A stretch of 64,000 nt of DNA from Hyphodiscus hymeniophilus (taxonomy: Eukaryota; Ascomycota; Leotiomycetes; Helotiales; Hyphodiscaceae), in assembly GCA_016508695.1 (NCBI GenBank), contig VNKQ01000002.1, forward strand, positions 496,001 to 560,000, in the 5' to 3' direction. Of the stretch, positions 1 to 12,413 are shown in pieces (the first letter of the stretch is position 1; each line of letters opens with the position of its first letter). The translations under genes were made by a program, and so were the position numbers. Under the pieces are notes generated by a model, which ran no database searches, was not told where the DNA came from, and worked only from the letters and a program-made list of their open reading frames with translations.

Positions 1-3000
1 ATACGGCGATATAAAAAAGCTGAATCGATTAGTTGCGGTCCACTTAGGAAGGTGATGGAAAGAAGCTTACGCTGCTATCAAGATCCCCACGATTTCAAGG
101 GTAGTTCCTGCAACGTACGCAAAATTCATCGCCAATTGGGAGTCGAGATTTTGGAAATCCGCTGTAAAGCGGTTCAAGATCCGTCCAGTCGGTACAGTAT
201 CAAGCCATCTCAAGGGAGTGTGGAGCACGCTGTAAGTCATTTTTTGGAAGACATTGCGAGATGCACGAAGTGAGCCACTATAGATAAAATAATATCGTGC
301 ACCAGCTACCACAACCGAAGCAGCCGAGATAGCGACGTAGATGCCCAGGTAGTATCCTAGAGTGGAATTACTCGATTGCACATTGATACTGGACGAACTG
401 AAGATGGGCGAGAACATCTGGGTCTGCATTGTGTAGGAATGTGCCACGCTTGTCACTTGGCCTTTCGAGTGTTCGTATGTTGCTGTCCAGATCTTGATCC
501 ACCACGAGCGGCCCATTGATAGAGATTGTGCCGCGATGTAAATAACGAAGACAAACGACCAGAAGGGAAAGCCACCAGTTGCTCTGAGGTAGGTGAGATA
601 GACACTTTTCTTAACTCCGCCAACTTCTCTGTGCTCGTCTTCAACAAGTTTCTTGGGCGTTGGCTTGGCTGGTGCAGGAGTCTCGTCCACGACGATTGGG
701 ACGACTGAGCTGGGAAGTGGCTCTTGTAGAGTGATTGCCGAGGAAGCTCCGGTTTCCGTATCAGTCACGTTGATAGTACTATCATCCGCGTCCATGATAT
801 CCTCGTAACTTCCAGTTTGTCGAAGCTCTTCAGTAAGGCCAGCATGCTCGAGAGTCCCTCGTGCTCCCAGCCTGACTGCGTATTTTGCTCTTGGAAGAAC
901 CAGCTGTACATGATGGGTGACAAGTATGCGGGTCCTGCCTTCCGACAATGGTCCCGTCATGGCTTTGTCGTAAATCTCCTTCCCAACATGTGCATCGAGC
1001 GCCGAGAAAACGTCATCAAGTATGAGTATTCCTGCTCGAGAATAAAATGCTCTTGCCAAAGTCAATCTCCATTTTTGACCTCCACTCAGACTGATTCCTT
1101 GAGCTCCAACCTCAGTTGAATCACCATCCTCGAACATGGCAAGATCCTTTGTGAGGGCGCAAGCCGATATGACTTCGTTATATCTTTTGGAATCAAACGG
1201 CAATCCGAAAAGAATGTTATTCTTGATCGTTGCGTTCTCGATCCATGGCGTCTGAGAAACAAACGCAATAGCGGTTGGCAGGATCCAATTGGCAGATGTT
1301 GCTTTGTTATCGAATCGCTCTTGGATGGGCGGTGGTCTGGGTACTCTGATATTGCCAGATAACACTTCGGCCTCCCCGAGCATAGCAGCGAGCAGCAATG
1401 ATTTACCTGACCCAGTAGGCCCGGAAATGACACTCAATGCACCATTTGGGAACTCCAAGTTGATATCACGGAGAATAAAACGATCCTCATCACCCTTCTC
1501 GGCGTCCGATGGGAAGCTTATAACGGCCTTGTCGAAGGATACAGAGTCTCCAGGATAAGTATTTTCGGGCTTCTCTGGTCTCGCCAAGAAGTTGTCAATA
1601 CGATCGGCGCTGACTTTAGCGTTCACTCCAAAGACAAGCAGCATTGGGATCATGCCTGTCAACCCTTCGAGTTGAATAAACAAGCTCATTGCAGTAAATG
1701 CAATAGATGGAAGAAGATCGCCATGAATGTAGGTGTAAGTTGCCAGAGCGAAAACCGCAAAGAGGACTGGCGTAAAGTCGGATGCCACGCCCATGAGGAC
1801 TGAGAATGTTGATGTTAGCAGGCACTTCAAACAATTTGGAACGCTGGGCTATCATACTGTTGTTAAGTCTGGTCTCCCAAATCTTCTGGAGCTCCTTCTC
1901 TCGTACTTCATCGATCTTCTCAGTCCATTGCCTCTCAATCGCCGAGAATTTGATCTGTCTGATTCCATTTAGGGCTTCGGTAATGACTGTCGTCTTGCCA
2001 TCTCTAGCTTTCATCAAAGCCTTTTGGTAATTCGCATATCTTCTTCCAAGCATGTGATTGATAGGGTAAAGAATGCACATTGAAGCCATTCCAGCCAGCA
2101 TACTTTCCCAACCCACAAGATACCATAAAAATGCAATTGCAAGAATCACTCTACAGACGAAATTGAGATAAAACTGATTGTTTGCTCCGAAGACGGCCAC
2201 CAAATTAGTGTCCACAGCGAACATGTTGACTATATCTTGCTGGGTTTGCGCTTCCGGCTTGTCTTTAGACTTTGGTGCATCGTCAGTATTCCCATTTGGA
2301 AGTTTCGGAGCATCCTTCGATTCCTCTATTTTCGGTGGCTCCTTGATATTCTTGAGCTTCATCATCTTCTCGAAGATAAGTGCTGTAAGAATGGATCGCA
2401 TGGGTATTGCGATATCACACATCATCAACCAGAAAATCCTGTGATCAATAATTGTTGACCCAACCGTGACTGCAAACATAGCTGCGACCCATAGCCAAGC
2501 CTGCGGGTCAATCGCATCGAATCCTTGGCGAGCTTCCAGGAATTGAAGCAACTTCAACATGGCGAATTGGGGCGCTACATCGAATAAAGTCGAAATAGCA
2601 ATCAGAGACCACTGCCAAGCCAGTGGGTACCAAAATGTCCATAGAAGAAGAGCCCATAACTTTAGTGTGGGCTTCAAAGATATTTCTCTGAACTTAGCCT
2701 TGATATAATTTGATCTAAACGAAGTGTCTGGGGCTGGCATGTCGTCATTGTCGATGAGCTTCGTTGCGGCAAGATCTAGGATTTCGGAGCTCCAGGAAAA
2801 CGTATATCGAGCCCATAGCGAGCTTTGGTACTGTCGCTCCACGACTCTTCCATCAGGCCGGTAGACGTCTGGACGTCGTTCGATCAAAAAAATTGCAGTC
2901 GCAATCGTGAAAACTGCAACAACTTGTGTGACGGAGCACACCACCAACACGGTGCTATCAGGCTCCCCGGGCATCTGGCCGAGCAGAGTCATCCAAGCCA

Positions 3001-3477
3001 GAATTGCAATGAAGCAGCATGATGCCAGGTTATACGATGCGCGCTGGAATTTAATAATTATGCCCTCTTCCAGAGCCGTATCCAGCAGCTGCAGGAGCAT
3101 GCAGATCTTCCAGATGTCAGCAAGTCTCGAATACTGGATCGGGTAGTTTCACATACCCAAGCTGGGAACAGCAGCCAAACTTGAACCAAGCAGAGATCCG
3201 AAAAGTCTTTCTCTCTCCTGACCGTTGCGAAAACAGCCAACGCAAACGAGACGGCCAATCCGAGACCGCTAGCACCGGAGATCACAGCGAATTGGCCTTT
3301 GGTTGAGAATTTGGACATCGACTCCTCGGTGGCGACACCATCGTCGTCCTCGTAGAGCCCCTCATAGACCGTCTTAACGCGCCATGGCCTCTTGGCGATT
3401 CTCGAGATTGAAGGCAGCGAGAATACTGCGGTGAGGATGAAGAACGCATAAGACGCGTTGGCGATATTACCATCCAT
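1..3477 (-). CDS. ABCC-family (MRP-type) ABC transporter, 3' part outside window
   Basis: ATP-driven membrane exporter of the fungal ABCC (multidrug resistance-associated) family. Exons run 3477-3157, 3088-1858, 1799-71 and 19 to beyond the left edge. The introns have donors GTATGT, GTATGA and GTAAGC, with CTAAC/CTAAT branch sites. Lengths stay in frame, giving about 1100 visible residues. The N-terminus carries several membrane segments (TMD0), followed by TMD1. The first nucleotide-binding domain has Walker A GPTGSGKS, signature LSGGQ and Walker B ILILDDVFSALD. As is usual in ABCC NBD1, Asp replaces the catalytic Glu after Walker B. The second membrane domain begins at the left edge; the rest, including NBD2, lies outside. 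The first in-frame ATG is at 3477; a GTG at 3492 lies upstream in the same frame. The substrate cannot be read from the sequence. A second ABCC gene lies 11.6 kb away. Confidence 0.9.
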
Positions 3478-4464
3478 CCCGTCGTCGTCCACTTAACAGA
3501 GCGTCAGATATTTGGCAAATCGGGCTTTGGAGCCTTATGAGGAACAGAAGGCAGGGTCAATGAGCGAGCCGTGAGAATGAAGGCATTGGCGACATTTTTT
3601 AACTTATTACACCTCTACCTAGTACGCCCCAGGCAACCGCACCGCGTTTGGGCGTCTGCCTCATGCGGGATCACTCACGGACTCACGGGCTCAAGGGCGT
3701 CTGCAGGCAGTGCAGGCTCGTAAAACCACCTTCCCAAAACGTGTCGCCGGTGGAAAATTAGCTGTCGTCCCACTTTTGAGGGTTCGCGATAGACGATCCG
3801 TGGGTACAATAGTATAGAGCCTCATTGGCCATCTCGAGAGTGGTGGGACTACCTAGTACCCGGTTATCAAGCTACCGTAATGGGGACTTGTTGTGGAGGC
3901 TCGGTACAATCTCACAACGACCACTTACGAGAAAATACATCTCCAAATGCCGACGAACATTGATATTCTCCTCATCATATGCTAAAGACACTCGCCGTTA
4001 CAGTGCTCAAGGTAGTTATGAACTCGAGTGCTCCTTATTTCTTCCAAACTACAGGTTGAAATAGTGCTCTTATCACGTGTATTCTGCGTACGGTTGGAAA
4101 TTCGTCAAGTGCTGATAACCTGGAATGTTGCACTCAAGTCCTGACCGCTGAGAAGAAGTTCACCACGGAAATTTCTCATTAACGCCATTTGAAGACGTGC
4201 GTGAGGGCAGGAAGCTACTTTCTTGCTCATAGCTTACAACGACAAAGTGACAAGTCAATTGCAGAACCCAACTAGATTGACGCATCATCGTCAGGGCTCC
4301 TTTTTATCCTGGACAATGGAAGCTCTGCGATTGTTGGATACACTGCAGAAAATGGGATTTTTGTCTTTTTCGCCTTGCTTTTCCCCTTATTTTCGGATAT
4401 CTACCGCCATACCCGAAAGCACCATGACTGAATGGTAAAGTCTATCAACCTCCGCCATGTCCGC
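3478..4464. other. Intergenic, no gene seen
   Basis: About 1 kb between the ABCC start and the 3' end of the next minus-strand gene. It should hold the ABCC promoter. Short open frames here have no recognisable content or splice context. Confidence 0.6.
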
Positions 4465-6003
4465 CTAAGGTTGTTCCTGACGGCGCCACATGAAATTCCC
4501 GGTGAAGACATTTTGAAATGCCATGATCAGATTTACCGCCTGTCGCTTCCTATAAGCGTACCCTAGGATCCCCCGCTGGCTTCGAGCTTCCAACCCACCA
4601 AGATACATCTCAATGAATTCATCGCCAGACGCTTGGAATTCGTCCATTGACTGCGTGAGCAGCCGATACACCTCATCGACCGCTGCCTGGAGACTTCTGT
4701 AACCTGATTCCTTAAAGACTACCGTGATAGAGTTGAGGTGCATGTGCAGGTCGTGTGCGATGTCCTGAGCCCTCTGGAAATAGAGGAGATCGTTTGTAAG
4801 TGCCACGATTAACTTGACCTTGTCGCACATGTTTCTGACTGGTGCAATGTCGAAAAGAGTTCCAGATACGCCTTGCTCCTGTCCCATATGAGCAAAGCTA
4901 GAGATTGTTAGATATCCACGCCTCAAGGATGAACAATGGGTCATACCCGATCATGCTGAGCAAAACCCCGATCCCAATAGCACCACCACAACCAGTGGCA
5001 CCCATACGAATTGCAAATAGATCGTCTAAGGTGGGGATCAGCCGACTTGCGAGAGCTTTCATGTCTTCCTCCTGCTGCTTCATGTAGTGCTTAAGCTCTT
5101 CAACAAACATTGTGCGTTGACCTGAGTATTAAATTAATAATACATTAGCCGTCATTCAATAGCTTTCAAGCAGGGACATCCCAATCTGTGTGTAGAAAGA
5201 AGTAAAGAGATAGCTGCACTTTCAAGAGCGATTCCGGTCTACTCACCCATACTGCAACCATCTCTTAACGGCTGGCTAAGTTCTTCTTTGAACATCTGCG
5301 TGACCACGTAAGGCTGATTCATGGCGAATCGGAGCACCGGATCAGGATGAAGTTGATGATGAACGAACAGCGCCACATTTTCGAGAAAGCTCTGGCGCTG
5401 TAGGATGAAAGTGTTTGGTGCAGATTGAAATAGGTGGGTTGTTTCCGGAAAGTAGTCTGTTGCGTGAGTCATCAACACCGGTGGGCATCTGGACAATCCT
5501 TGGCCGAGGAGGGCAAGCCAGGCAGAGAGAAGGACCATGTATGTCAGCTCGACGTATCCGGCTGCTGGGAAGAGATAGCTGATCATAGTAACATGGTCGA
5601 TGGCTCCCACGATGTTTCCGAGGTCTTTAGTAAACATGACGCACCCAGGGGTCCGCATCACTATTCTGGCCTCCGTAATCTCGTACTTCTCAAGTGTTGA
5701 TTGCAAGAATTCCTTCAAGGCCGGGATAAAGGGACAGGTGTGGGTTTTTAGGAAGATTCCGTCCAAGTCGGGCATTTGCACGTCGACCTTCAGCGCTTCC
5801 ATCCTCGCGAGAGCCTCCTGTGAAGAGATATTTTGAGCCATTGTATCGATGCTATTCCAATACTTGTAAACTGTTGAGTAAGAAGGTTGGATTGGTCCAG
5901 TCCTGTGAACGTCTTCATCTCCAAGCAATTTGCCAGTTGCGATCTCGAGCTACAGTTCCTTCCCCAAGGCCACAGCCCTATTGAGGTCCTCGTGCCTTCC
6001 CAT
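4465..6003 (-). pseudogene. Uncharacterised fungal protein gene with an in-frame TAG at codon 18
   Basis: I do not recognise this family. Exons 6003-5247, 5121-4947 and 4897-4465 join in frame through clean introns (GTGAGT...CTCAG and GTATGA...CTAAC...TAG) to 455 codons including the stop. The protein is mostly helical. One glycine-rich hydrophobic segment (MGATGCGGAIGIGVLLSMIG) sits near the exon 2/3 join and could enter a membrane. The most natural start is the ATG at 6001-6003, which reads MGRHEDLNRAVALGKEL and then meets TAG at 5950-5952. The helix-like frame resumes at once with LEIATGKLLGDEDVH. If the TAG is real, translation could start only at a later ATG near 5838 with loss of about 55 residues. 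Otherwise the gene is a recent pseudogene. A TAG splice acceptor here was considered, but no donor gives the right phase. Confidence 0.55.
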
Positions 6004-6781
6004 TTCGTGGCTTGATACCGCATCATGACCACTGCTTTCCCTTGCCTTGCCCAGACCAGATTTGAAGGAATACTCATTTCGATATATGAAAAGGTAAGCG
6101 GTCGAGGTTTCTAACTTGACTGTTGATAGACGTCCACCGTAAGCGCAAAGTCGCTGGTTGTGCTAAGGGATTTTGCTTTATTATCCCTGAGGTATCTTAA
6201 TCAAGCGAGATCTCGTCCCCTTCTATAATACGAATCGGTTAGCAGTTGCTATATGATACTTCATAACACATAAGTTGTTGATGCTCGCACGTGACAAGGG
6301 ACAGTCACCACTTGGAGATCGGCCAGTTGCGTATGTTGATGATCTCGGATTTGTAATTGTCCACTGGCGGAGGGATAGACGTAAACAATTGTGGCTCTTC
6401 TCAGACATAAATAGTCTCTTTCCCGCGTATTTGTACTTCTGGTGGACAGTATCTCATCGTAAGAAGCTTTGAGGAAAGGTCACACGATATGCGACCTTAA
6501 GACCATGTTCACTTATGGGTTGACTTTTTGATTATTTTGATCTGGTTTGGTATCATAGACTGCAGGAAAGGAAAAATTATATGAACGCTAACGTCCAAGT
6601 TGGTATCTTCTTTACGCAAACGCTGATGACGAAAGTAAAATCTCGAAAGGAAAGAATCGCAACGAGTATCATCCATAACTCCGTGCGACGGCCAGGAAAT
6701 TCGCCATTCGCCTTGCAATCTTATGAATTCTCAATCTTCTCCGTTAGGGGTATCTTCCATATCTTCGTGAGGTCGAGATGT
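6004..6781. other. Intergenic, no gene seen
   Basis: About 780 bases between two minus-strand genes. It holds the 3' flank of the PalI-like gene and the promoter of the preceding gene. Open frames here are short and unsupported. Confidence 0.6.
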
Positions 6782-7574
6782 TTAGTATCGGCTTCTTCGT
6801 TGCCAGAAGTGTCTTCTCGTTGTGGTGGTGGTTGCGGGACCATCGATATAACCCGCCTCTCCGTTCTTGGTGTGGCGCGTAGATCGATTCTTGTGCATGC
6901 GAGCAGAGAAGCAGGTGAAGAAGACAATGAAAGTTGCGAAGAAGAGGAGGATCATGGCGGCAAGAATCGTCCAAATGCCAACTGAGTAGGAGGCATGAGA
7001 TCCACTTCCGTCTTTGTTGACCTTGTCCTTGACGATGCCGAATGCGACAAAGTCACAGACCAGGGCAACGAGAGTGACGACAAAGGTGATTGCTGAGACG
7101 AACGACGCCAACAGTGCGCCGAAGACACCAGCGCCGAGAGCAAGCAGGAAGGCGATGAAAGCCAACCCACAAGCGATTGGGTGGAGGATCATGACTCGAG
7201 TGAGCGCCTTCGAGGTATCGATCGATGCGTGGCTGTAGCTGACTCGGTCGATTGACTCCATGATGTTCAATGGATTATAGCCGATGTGCTTCCCGGTGCA
7301 AGAATCCTGGTCGCTCCTGTTTGCGCCATTAGTCATAGATCTTCTGATGTAGCAAGCGGGAAACTAACTGAGCTGGAGCGGCATCGCGAACGCAGTGGCC
7401 GAAGGTACCAAAGGTAACAGATGAATGACGAATATCAGAACTGTTTGTAAGTGTGACCTTCAGAATTGCAATGTCATTGACGACAGGTGAAGCGATGGTG
7501 GTGATCAAGAGAAGAACAGCTGCCGCAAATAGCAGGAAAGTGCCGACATGGTGGAAGAGACCGGTCTTGGCCAT
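6782..7574 (-). CDS. PalI/Rim9-like SUR7-family membrane protein
   Basis: Likely plasma-membrane protein of the SUR7/PalI family, which in filamentous fungi contains the PalI/Rim9 helper of the ambient-pH sensor and eisosome-associated Sur7 proteins. Exons 7574-7369 and 7316-6782 are joined through an intron with donor GTTAGT, branch CTAAT and acceptor CAG, giving 246 residues. Four hydrophobic segments are visible. The first is at residues 5-30 (FHHVGTFLLFAAAVLLLI); three more lie in exon 2 (around HPIACGLAFIAFLLALGAG, VSAITFVVTLVALVCDF and WTILAAMILLFFATFIVFF). The first extracellular loop contains a short FGTFGHC motif like the G-x-x-G-x-C loop of the family. The tail is basic and threonine-rich. 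It is shorter than classical PalI, so a role in pH signalling is likely but not proved. Confidence 0.8.
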
Positions 7575-8874
7575 TTCGAAGAAGTTGATATCGCAAGATG
7601 AGCTTGTTTTCTATGAAGATGGAGGACCAAGATGGAGGACCGAGAAGGATGACTCGAGGCAGGGCTGAGTTGACAGTGAATGAGGAGGAACGAAGAAAGT
7701 GAGAGGGTGAGGGAACAGGGCTGGGTATTAATGAGTGCGAAATTCGTTTCAGCCACGCGACAAGTGTGATGCTCTCCAGTCTGGCAGTTCATCCCACCCG
7801 CAAACAGGGAATGTGAGGATGAACATACTCGTACAATACCCTCGCTGATTCGGCGTCAGAGGCTTTCTCCCTGCAGATACCCATGATGTACTCTCACGTG
7901 GCTCCGCCGTCGCCAATAAGTGCTTAAATGCTTCCATCCATGAGTTGCGCCTCACTTCATCGTCCTCGCAGCGGTTGCGATGTTGTTGTCGGCGTGCTGT
8001 GATTGGCTTCCTACTTTGTCCTACTTTGTGAAGCTGGGGAAACCTAATATTCAGGGTTCTGACATCCTAACTTGAATAGGGGGGGATGCCCGCCACTCTG
8101 CCGCGCCGACAGGGGCAATTACCTGTCCCAGCCGTCAAGAGTGACGTACCGAGTCAGGGGGACTGCTGTGGCTCAAATCCAAGGGCAGAACTTCAATTGG
8201 ATGTTGGATTTGACTTTTCAATTTCCTCACCACGCGACAACAACAACCACGACGGTGACATGGGTTTTCTTCCTTGGTTTTATCCCAGATTGCAGCGGAA
8301 GTTGAGAACAGTATTTTCTCAACCAGCGGATGGATATAACCCCCCATGACGGCATCCTCATAGACCGAGGGTTGGACTTGAACTTGGCATAGGGGAAGTA
8401 TCCTGTCGCATCACTTGTATCATTTCGTGTTTTGTGTATTTTTGGTGCTTTGTCTGGACCCCTTCTCCAAGCCCAAAGGTCTTTAGCAAGATATCGGCAA
8501 TATTTGCAACAGCCCAGAAGTAGCTGCCAAAAGTTCGGATTAGTATAGATCTAGTGCTTGTTCCTTCGATTGCAAGCGCTCTAGCATCAGGCGTTTCGTT
8601 AGATAATTCGGGTGTCCAAATTAAGTTTGCGGTAAGAATGTTAGCTCCCGTCAACCACTCAGCAAGAGGCACGAAGTCCAGCCCAGACAAATTCGTTGTG
8701 ACCTGGAGCTGCTAGAAAGAGATACGCATGTCAAGTGTCGGTCAAGCCGTAACTAACACGGTCCGCATCTTTGAATTAGTGCAATCTTATGCCTCGACTC
8801 AGTAGACAAGCGATAGCTGCGTTATTTCGAGTATGTCCTTATGTTTATCGGATTCAAGAGTCTTTTATTTGCAA
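7575..8874. other. Gene-poor stretch upstream of PalI-like gene
   Basis: Holds the promoter of the PalI-like gene, with a CACGTG E-box near 7894. Further right is a minus-strand open frame at 8358-8690 that I could not assign. Nothing else is supported. Confidence 0.5.
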
Positions 8875-8883
8875 CAGAATCTC
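8875..8883. repeat. Left target-site duplication of transposon
   Basis: CAGAATCTC directly left of the inverted-repeat element. The same nine bases lie directly right of it at 9457-9465. Confidence 0.8.
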
Positions 8884-8884
8884 G

Positions 8885-8962
8885 GTAAATTATACCCCCC
8901 CCCCCTATTTGGATACCCCCCCCCCCCCCCCCCCTCTAACCTAACAAGGTATCATACCACTT
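8885..8962 (+). repeat. Left terminal inverted repeat
   Basis: Outer end of the transposon, inverted partner of 9388-9456. It is longer than its partner because its inner C run has 19 instead of 11 bases. Confidence 0.8.
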
Positions 8963-9387
8963 ATCAGGCTGGTGTCGCTGTCGCTGCAACTCGAAATGGT
9001 AGGCGGTGTCAGGGATACGCGAGTCCTATAGTAAATATCGCGATATGTGTATCCATAGCATCAATATACATTTTTGACCTCGTCGTCGCTACCTCGTCGT
9101 CGCTACCAATATGTCTTCTCACAGTGCCCAAGTCGATACCCAAGCCGATGCTCCTACAGCACTTCCCACACAAATTAATAGGGATCTTGCTGCTACGCAA
9201 GCGTTAGGGGTCAATGAGTTCAAACCCCTCTTCAAAAGCCTTTCCCAGGCCTAGATATTTTCACCTTCAATTCCGGGTATACGCAATAATTACTTATTGA
9301 TAGTGGGTATATTTAGGTACCTATAATTAGTATGGCGACACAGCTAATTTACTAGTACCTGGCAGTATCCAGGGGGCGCATGAAAAA

Positions 9388-9456
9388 AGTGGTATGATAC
9401 CTTGTTAGGTTAGAGGGGGGGGGGGTATCCAAATAGGGGGGGGGGGTATAATTTGC
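9388..9456 (-). repeat. Right terminal inverted repeat
   Basis: Inverted partner of 8885-8962. Both G runs (C on the other strand) are 11 bases long. Confidence 0.8.
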
Positions 9457-9465
9457 CAGAATCTC
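9457..9465. repeat. Right target-site duplication of transposon
   Basis: CAGAATCTC, identical to 8875-8883. Confidence 0.8.
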
Positions 9466-12413
9466 AGACACCCTTGTCAGCCTAGCAGACAAAGCGAAGA
9501 CTGAGGACATAGAGCCTGGCGAACCTAATCGGCGACCCAATTGAGATTGTCATTGGTAGCATCCACAGCGCTGTTTTGATCACCATCTATATGTTCTCCT
9601 CAGTACCCTGATGCAATCCGTCAACACGGCCATCACTCTTCGTACTACACAAAAGAGGCAATATGTATTTGCGGCAATTACCGTATACTGCGCCCTTCTT
9701 GTTCTTCTCAAATGAGTCCTACAGCGGGAACATTTGAGTGGCTGATTCGGTATTTCCGCTATCAGCCCACCGAGCTTCCAACATGAAGTCCATACCAAAG
9801 TGTCCATGGTAATGATATGCTATGATTCGTGTATGCATACGTTGTTTGACCTCAGTTTTTCACAATCGCTCATGACTTTGTCTTCAATGCATTCGAGGCC
9901 TGCTATTTTCCTGGTGTATTTCTTCCTTTGTTTTGCCGTGACTCAAAGGCTAGAGTCGTAGCTATACGGCTCACATTGCGTACTCTGCAGGTCCGTTGAG
10001 GTGTTGTAAGATCATGTACGTGAGCTGGAAGAAATAGACGGTTGGATCTCAATGGATTCGATCGATCACTGTCTCATATGCCTCACTGATGTGTCTTTCA
10101 TTTCCTACTTAGTCCGCGAGGCGATCCTTACACAGAATTGTCATCTTCTCTACAACCCTTTCGTACCTTTGATTATTTCGTGTCTCGAGAAAGTTTGTGC
10201 ACGGCTCTGCGGATGAGCTACGTCGTGTGTGTTCTCTCATCACAATACTCTGATCAACCACGGACAAGATGATCCCCTGATCACCACTAGAGTCCTCTTC
10301 TGCGCCAAGATATGCAGCTGCTCGGGTTCTGCAACTTACTGTAACAGCAGCCAAGCCCTGCGCTTTCTAGTTCCCTCTACTGCTGAGATTGAATTTCGAT
10401 TCAGTGGAAAAGCTGTGGTCTGCAATATCCAGCGCACCTCGATCAAGCATCTTAAGACTCTCGATTCTAGCCTTCAAGACTCACCAATTATCCTCTCCAT
10501 ATGCTAAATGAACATGAAAACCCGCCCACGCTCAAATCCTAAATGGCCAAGCATACACTAGATTCCAGGCACTTTCCAAAATCCCCCATGGCTTTCGCAC
10601 CATTTGGGAATTCGCGACATCTTAGAAAACCTTAAAATATCTCCTCGATCCCCGGCCCAATACTCACATCTTAGACAGCCCACCCTATCGAGAACCCGTC
10701 CCTCCCTCAATCCGCACGGAAGATCTCTCATCCAGCGCCACCCCAAGCCATCTCTCCCTCGTCCCGTCCGATCCCGCTCCGCTCGCAAAGGTGCCAGGAA
10801 CGCAAGACCGTCCCCCCCCTGAATACAGCCGTACAAGTTACAGTACCCAATATCCTTCCAATGCTCAAGAGTCCACATCAGTGAAATCCCACCTCGACTT
10901 CCAAGTTTCCCACTCACTCATTCGCCACAACCATGCCGTCTTCAATCCTCCCAGCTGGCTGTCAACTGTCAAATCGTCAATCCGCCATCTGTGACCCCGT
11001 CTCGGCCGCTCACCTAAGACACCACGGATTTACCCGATCTGGCATCCTATCGAGCAGGGGGAAGCTCGGACTCCGTTCCCGGGCCGCCGGGTGCGCTAAA
11101 CCCATACAGATACCGTTTAGCCAAGTCATCTTCCCTCCCCGGATCTGGTGGATATCAGAATCGCAGAGCCAGACAGAACTGCGTGAGCGACTTGAGAGAA
11201 AGGGATGGGATGGGGGCGAGATGATGTGAGATGAGATGAGCATGGGATGAGATGGAAAACGAAGTGGAGATCTCGTTGATCTAGATTCCCACGTGGGAAC
11301 AGGCGGATACGACGTGCTTGTGGATTCGGCTGAATGACAGCTGAGCTTCCAGGGATATATACTCCGTCGTGCTAGGATGGTGAGGTCTAATACGAGTAAC
11401 TACCTACCTAATGTGAGATCACCTCGCGTAATGCCTGGCCGGTCTAATACAGCAGAAACTGCTTGCGTCCTTGGACAATTGATAGAGTACATAGGATACA
11501 GCTATTGTGAATCCATCTCGAGAAGTCTTGAGGGAATGGAGGATTAGGAATCAGTCGGAGGATGTGTCTGAATTGAAAGAGATGGTGTCTGAGAATGGAA
11601 TTGAGTGGCCGAGATTGGACCCGAGTGCTTACTATTGGCATCGTGTCTAACAGGGTATCATCCCCTGGTTCCATCGCCCCCTACTACCTCAGCTATTTAT
11701 ATTAGCACCAAGAAACCTCTCCCGTCTTGCCGAATCTATTTGGGATCTAGGTACAAAAAGATTAGATTACTCTGGTAAGTGCAAGGTGACTCTCTTGGTC
11801 GAGTCGATGAGTCTATGGGATATGGTTAAGTATGTGAGCAATTGCATTGTTGCCATGGAATATCACGGTTTACAAGGACACAGAAGCAAGCTGCCTTTTG
11901 CAATCTCCAACTATCATTTCTATTGACATGCGCATTGCGCTCCTCTATAGTAAAGAGGTGCCTCTCTATCGGAAAGACAATATGTGCCTCCTTAAAAGAC
12001 AAATCTTTCATTATCGACAACCCGAGGTTTGAACCTCCATACGGGTTTATAGAATTTTGCACAAGAAAATACCTGGTACGCCAGTCGTTCGTCGCATGGG
12101 AAAAGGAAATATGTGCTGGCTGAGGCGCGAAAAAGACTGTGTCCTCCCAGATTTGTTCTCTAGAGAAACCACGCGGAACACCGCTTCAAATGCAATCATT
12201 ATACAGAAAAGCAAGCTTGGGGAAATATTGAGGTGGTGTGTAAAGGTATGATCGTCGAAGTGGAGCAAGATATGTGCGGTAGGGTATTGGCGAATTCATC
12301 GAAGTCGTTCCTCGTAAAACGTTGGCCGAGAGCGTAGCTTCAGCAGCCCAAGATGATATACACGAGCTCCGTATTATCCTGATTATATTCCAGAAATCTT
12401 TTAAGCTTCCGAA
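9466..12413. other. Gene-poor 2.9 kb stretch
   Basis: No recognisable gene. A 98-codon open frame at 10933-11229 starts in good context (CACAACCATGCC) behind a CT-rich stretch and could be a small orphan gene or a transcript leader, but its product resembles nothing I know. A GATGAGAT-rich purine tract lies near 11205-11255, and a palindromic TTCCCACGTGGGAA lies near 11287. Confidence 0.5.

Larger units (their letters stand above)
8884..9456. mobile_element. Non-autonomous DNA transposon (MITE-like) with about 70-78 bp terminal inverted repeats
   Basis: The two ends are near-perfect inverted copies: about 8885-8962 and, on the other strand, 9456-9388. Each reads AAATTATACC, a run of 11 C, TATTTGGATA, a second C run (19 left, 11 right), then TCTAACCTAACAAGG and TATCATACCACTT. 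A direct repeat CAGAATCTC flanks both ends (8875-8883 and 9457-9465), the signature of target duplication on insertion. The 425-base core has no coding capacity I can recognise, so mobility must come from a transposase elsewhere. Long inverted repeats with a 9-bp duplication fit Mutator-like elements; an 8-bp reading would fit hAT. The left repeat carries one extra base at the junction, so the exact end is uncertain by one base. Confidence 0.85.

Noticed and set aside
1806..3492. Open frames ending in apparent frameshifts within the first ABCC gene
   Set aside because: Explained by two normal introns (3156-3089 and 1857-1800) that restore the protein; not lesions.
8358..8690. 110-codon minus-strand open frame with a few hydrophobic stretches
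   Set aside because: No family motif, no splice partners and a gene-poor setting. It might be a decayed transporter piece, but I cannot show it.
9352..9540. Open frame with repeated proline runs
   Set aside because: The prolines come from the C tracts of the transposon's inverted repeat; not a gene.
10933..11229. 98-codon open frame with good start context
   Set aside because: No recognisable product, and overlapping frames on the other strand look equally good. Mentioned only as a possibility in the intergenic note.
12014..12050. tRNA-like T-loop and hairpin (AACCCG ... CGGGTT around GAGGTTTGAACCTC)
   Set aside because: No matching acceptor, D or anticodon arms at the right distances on either strand.
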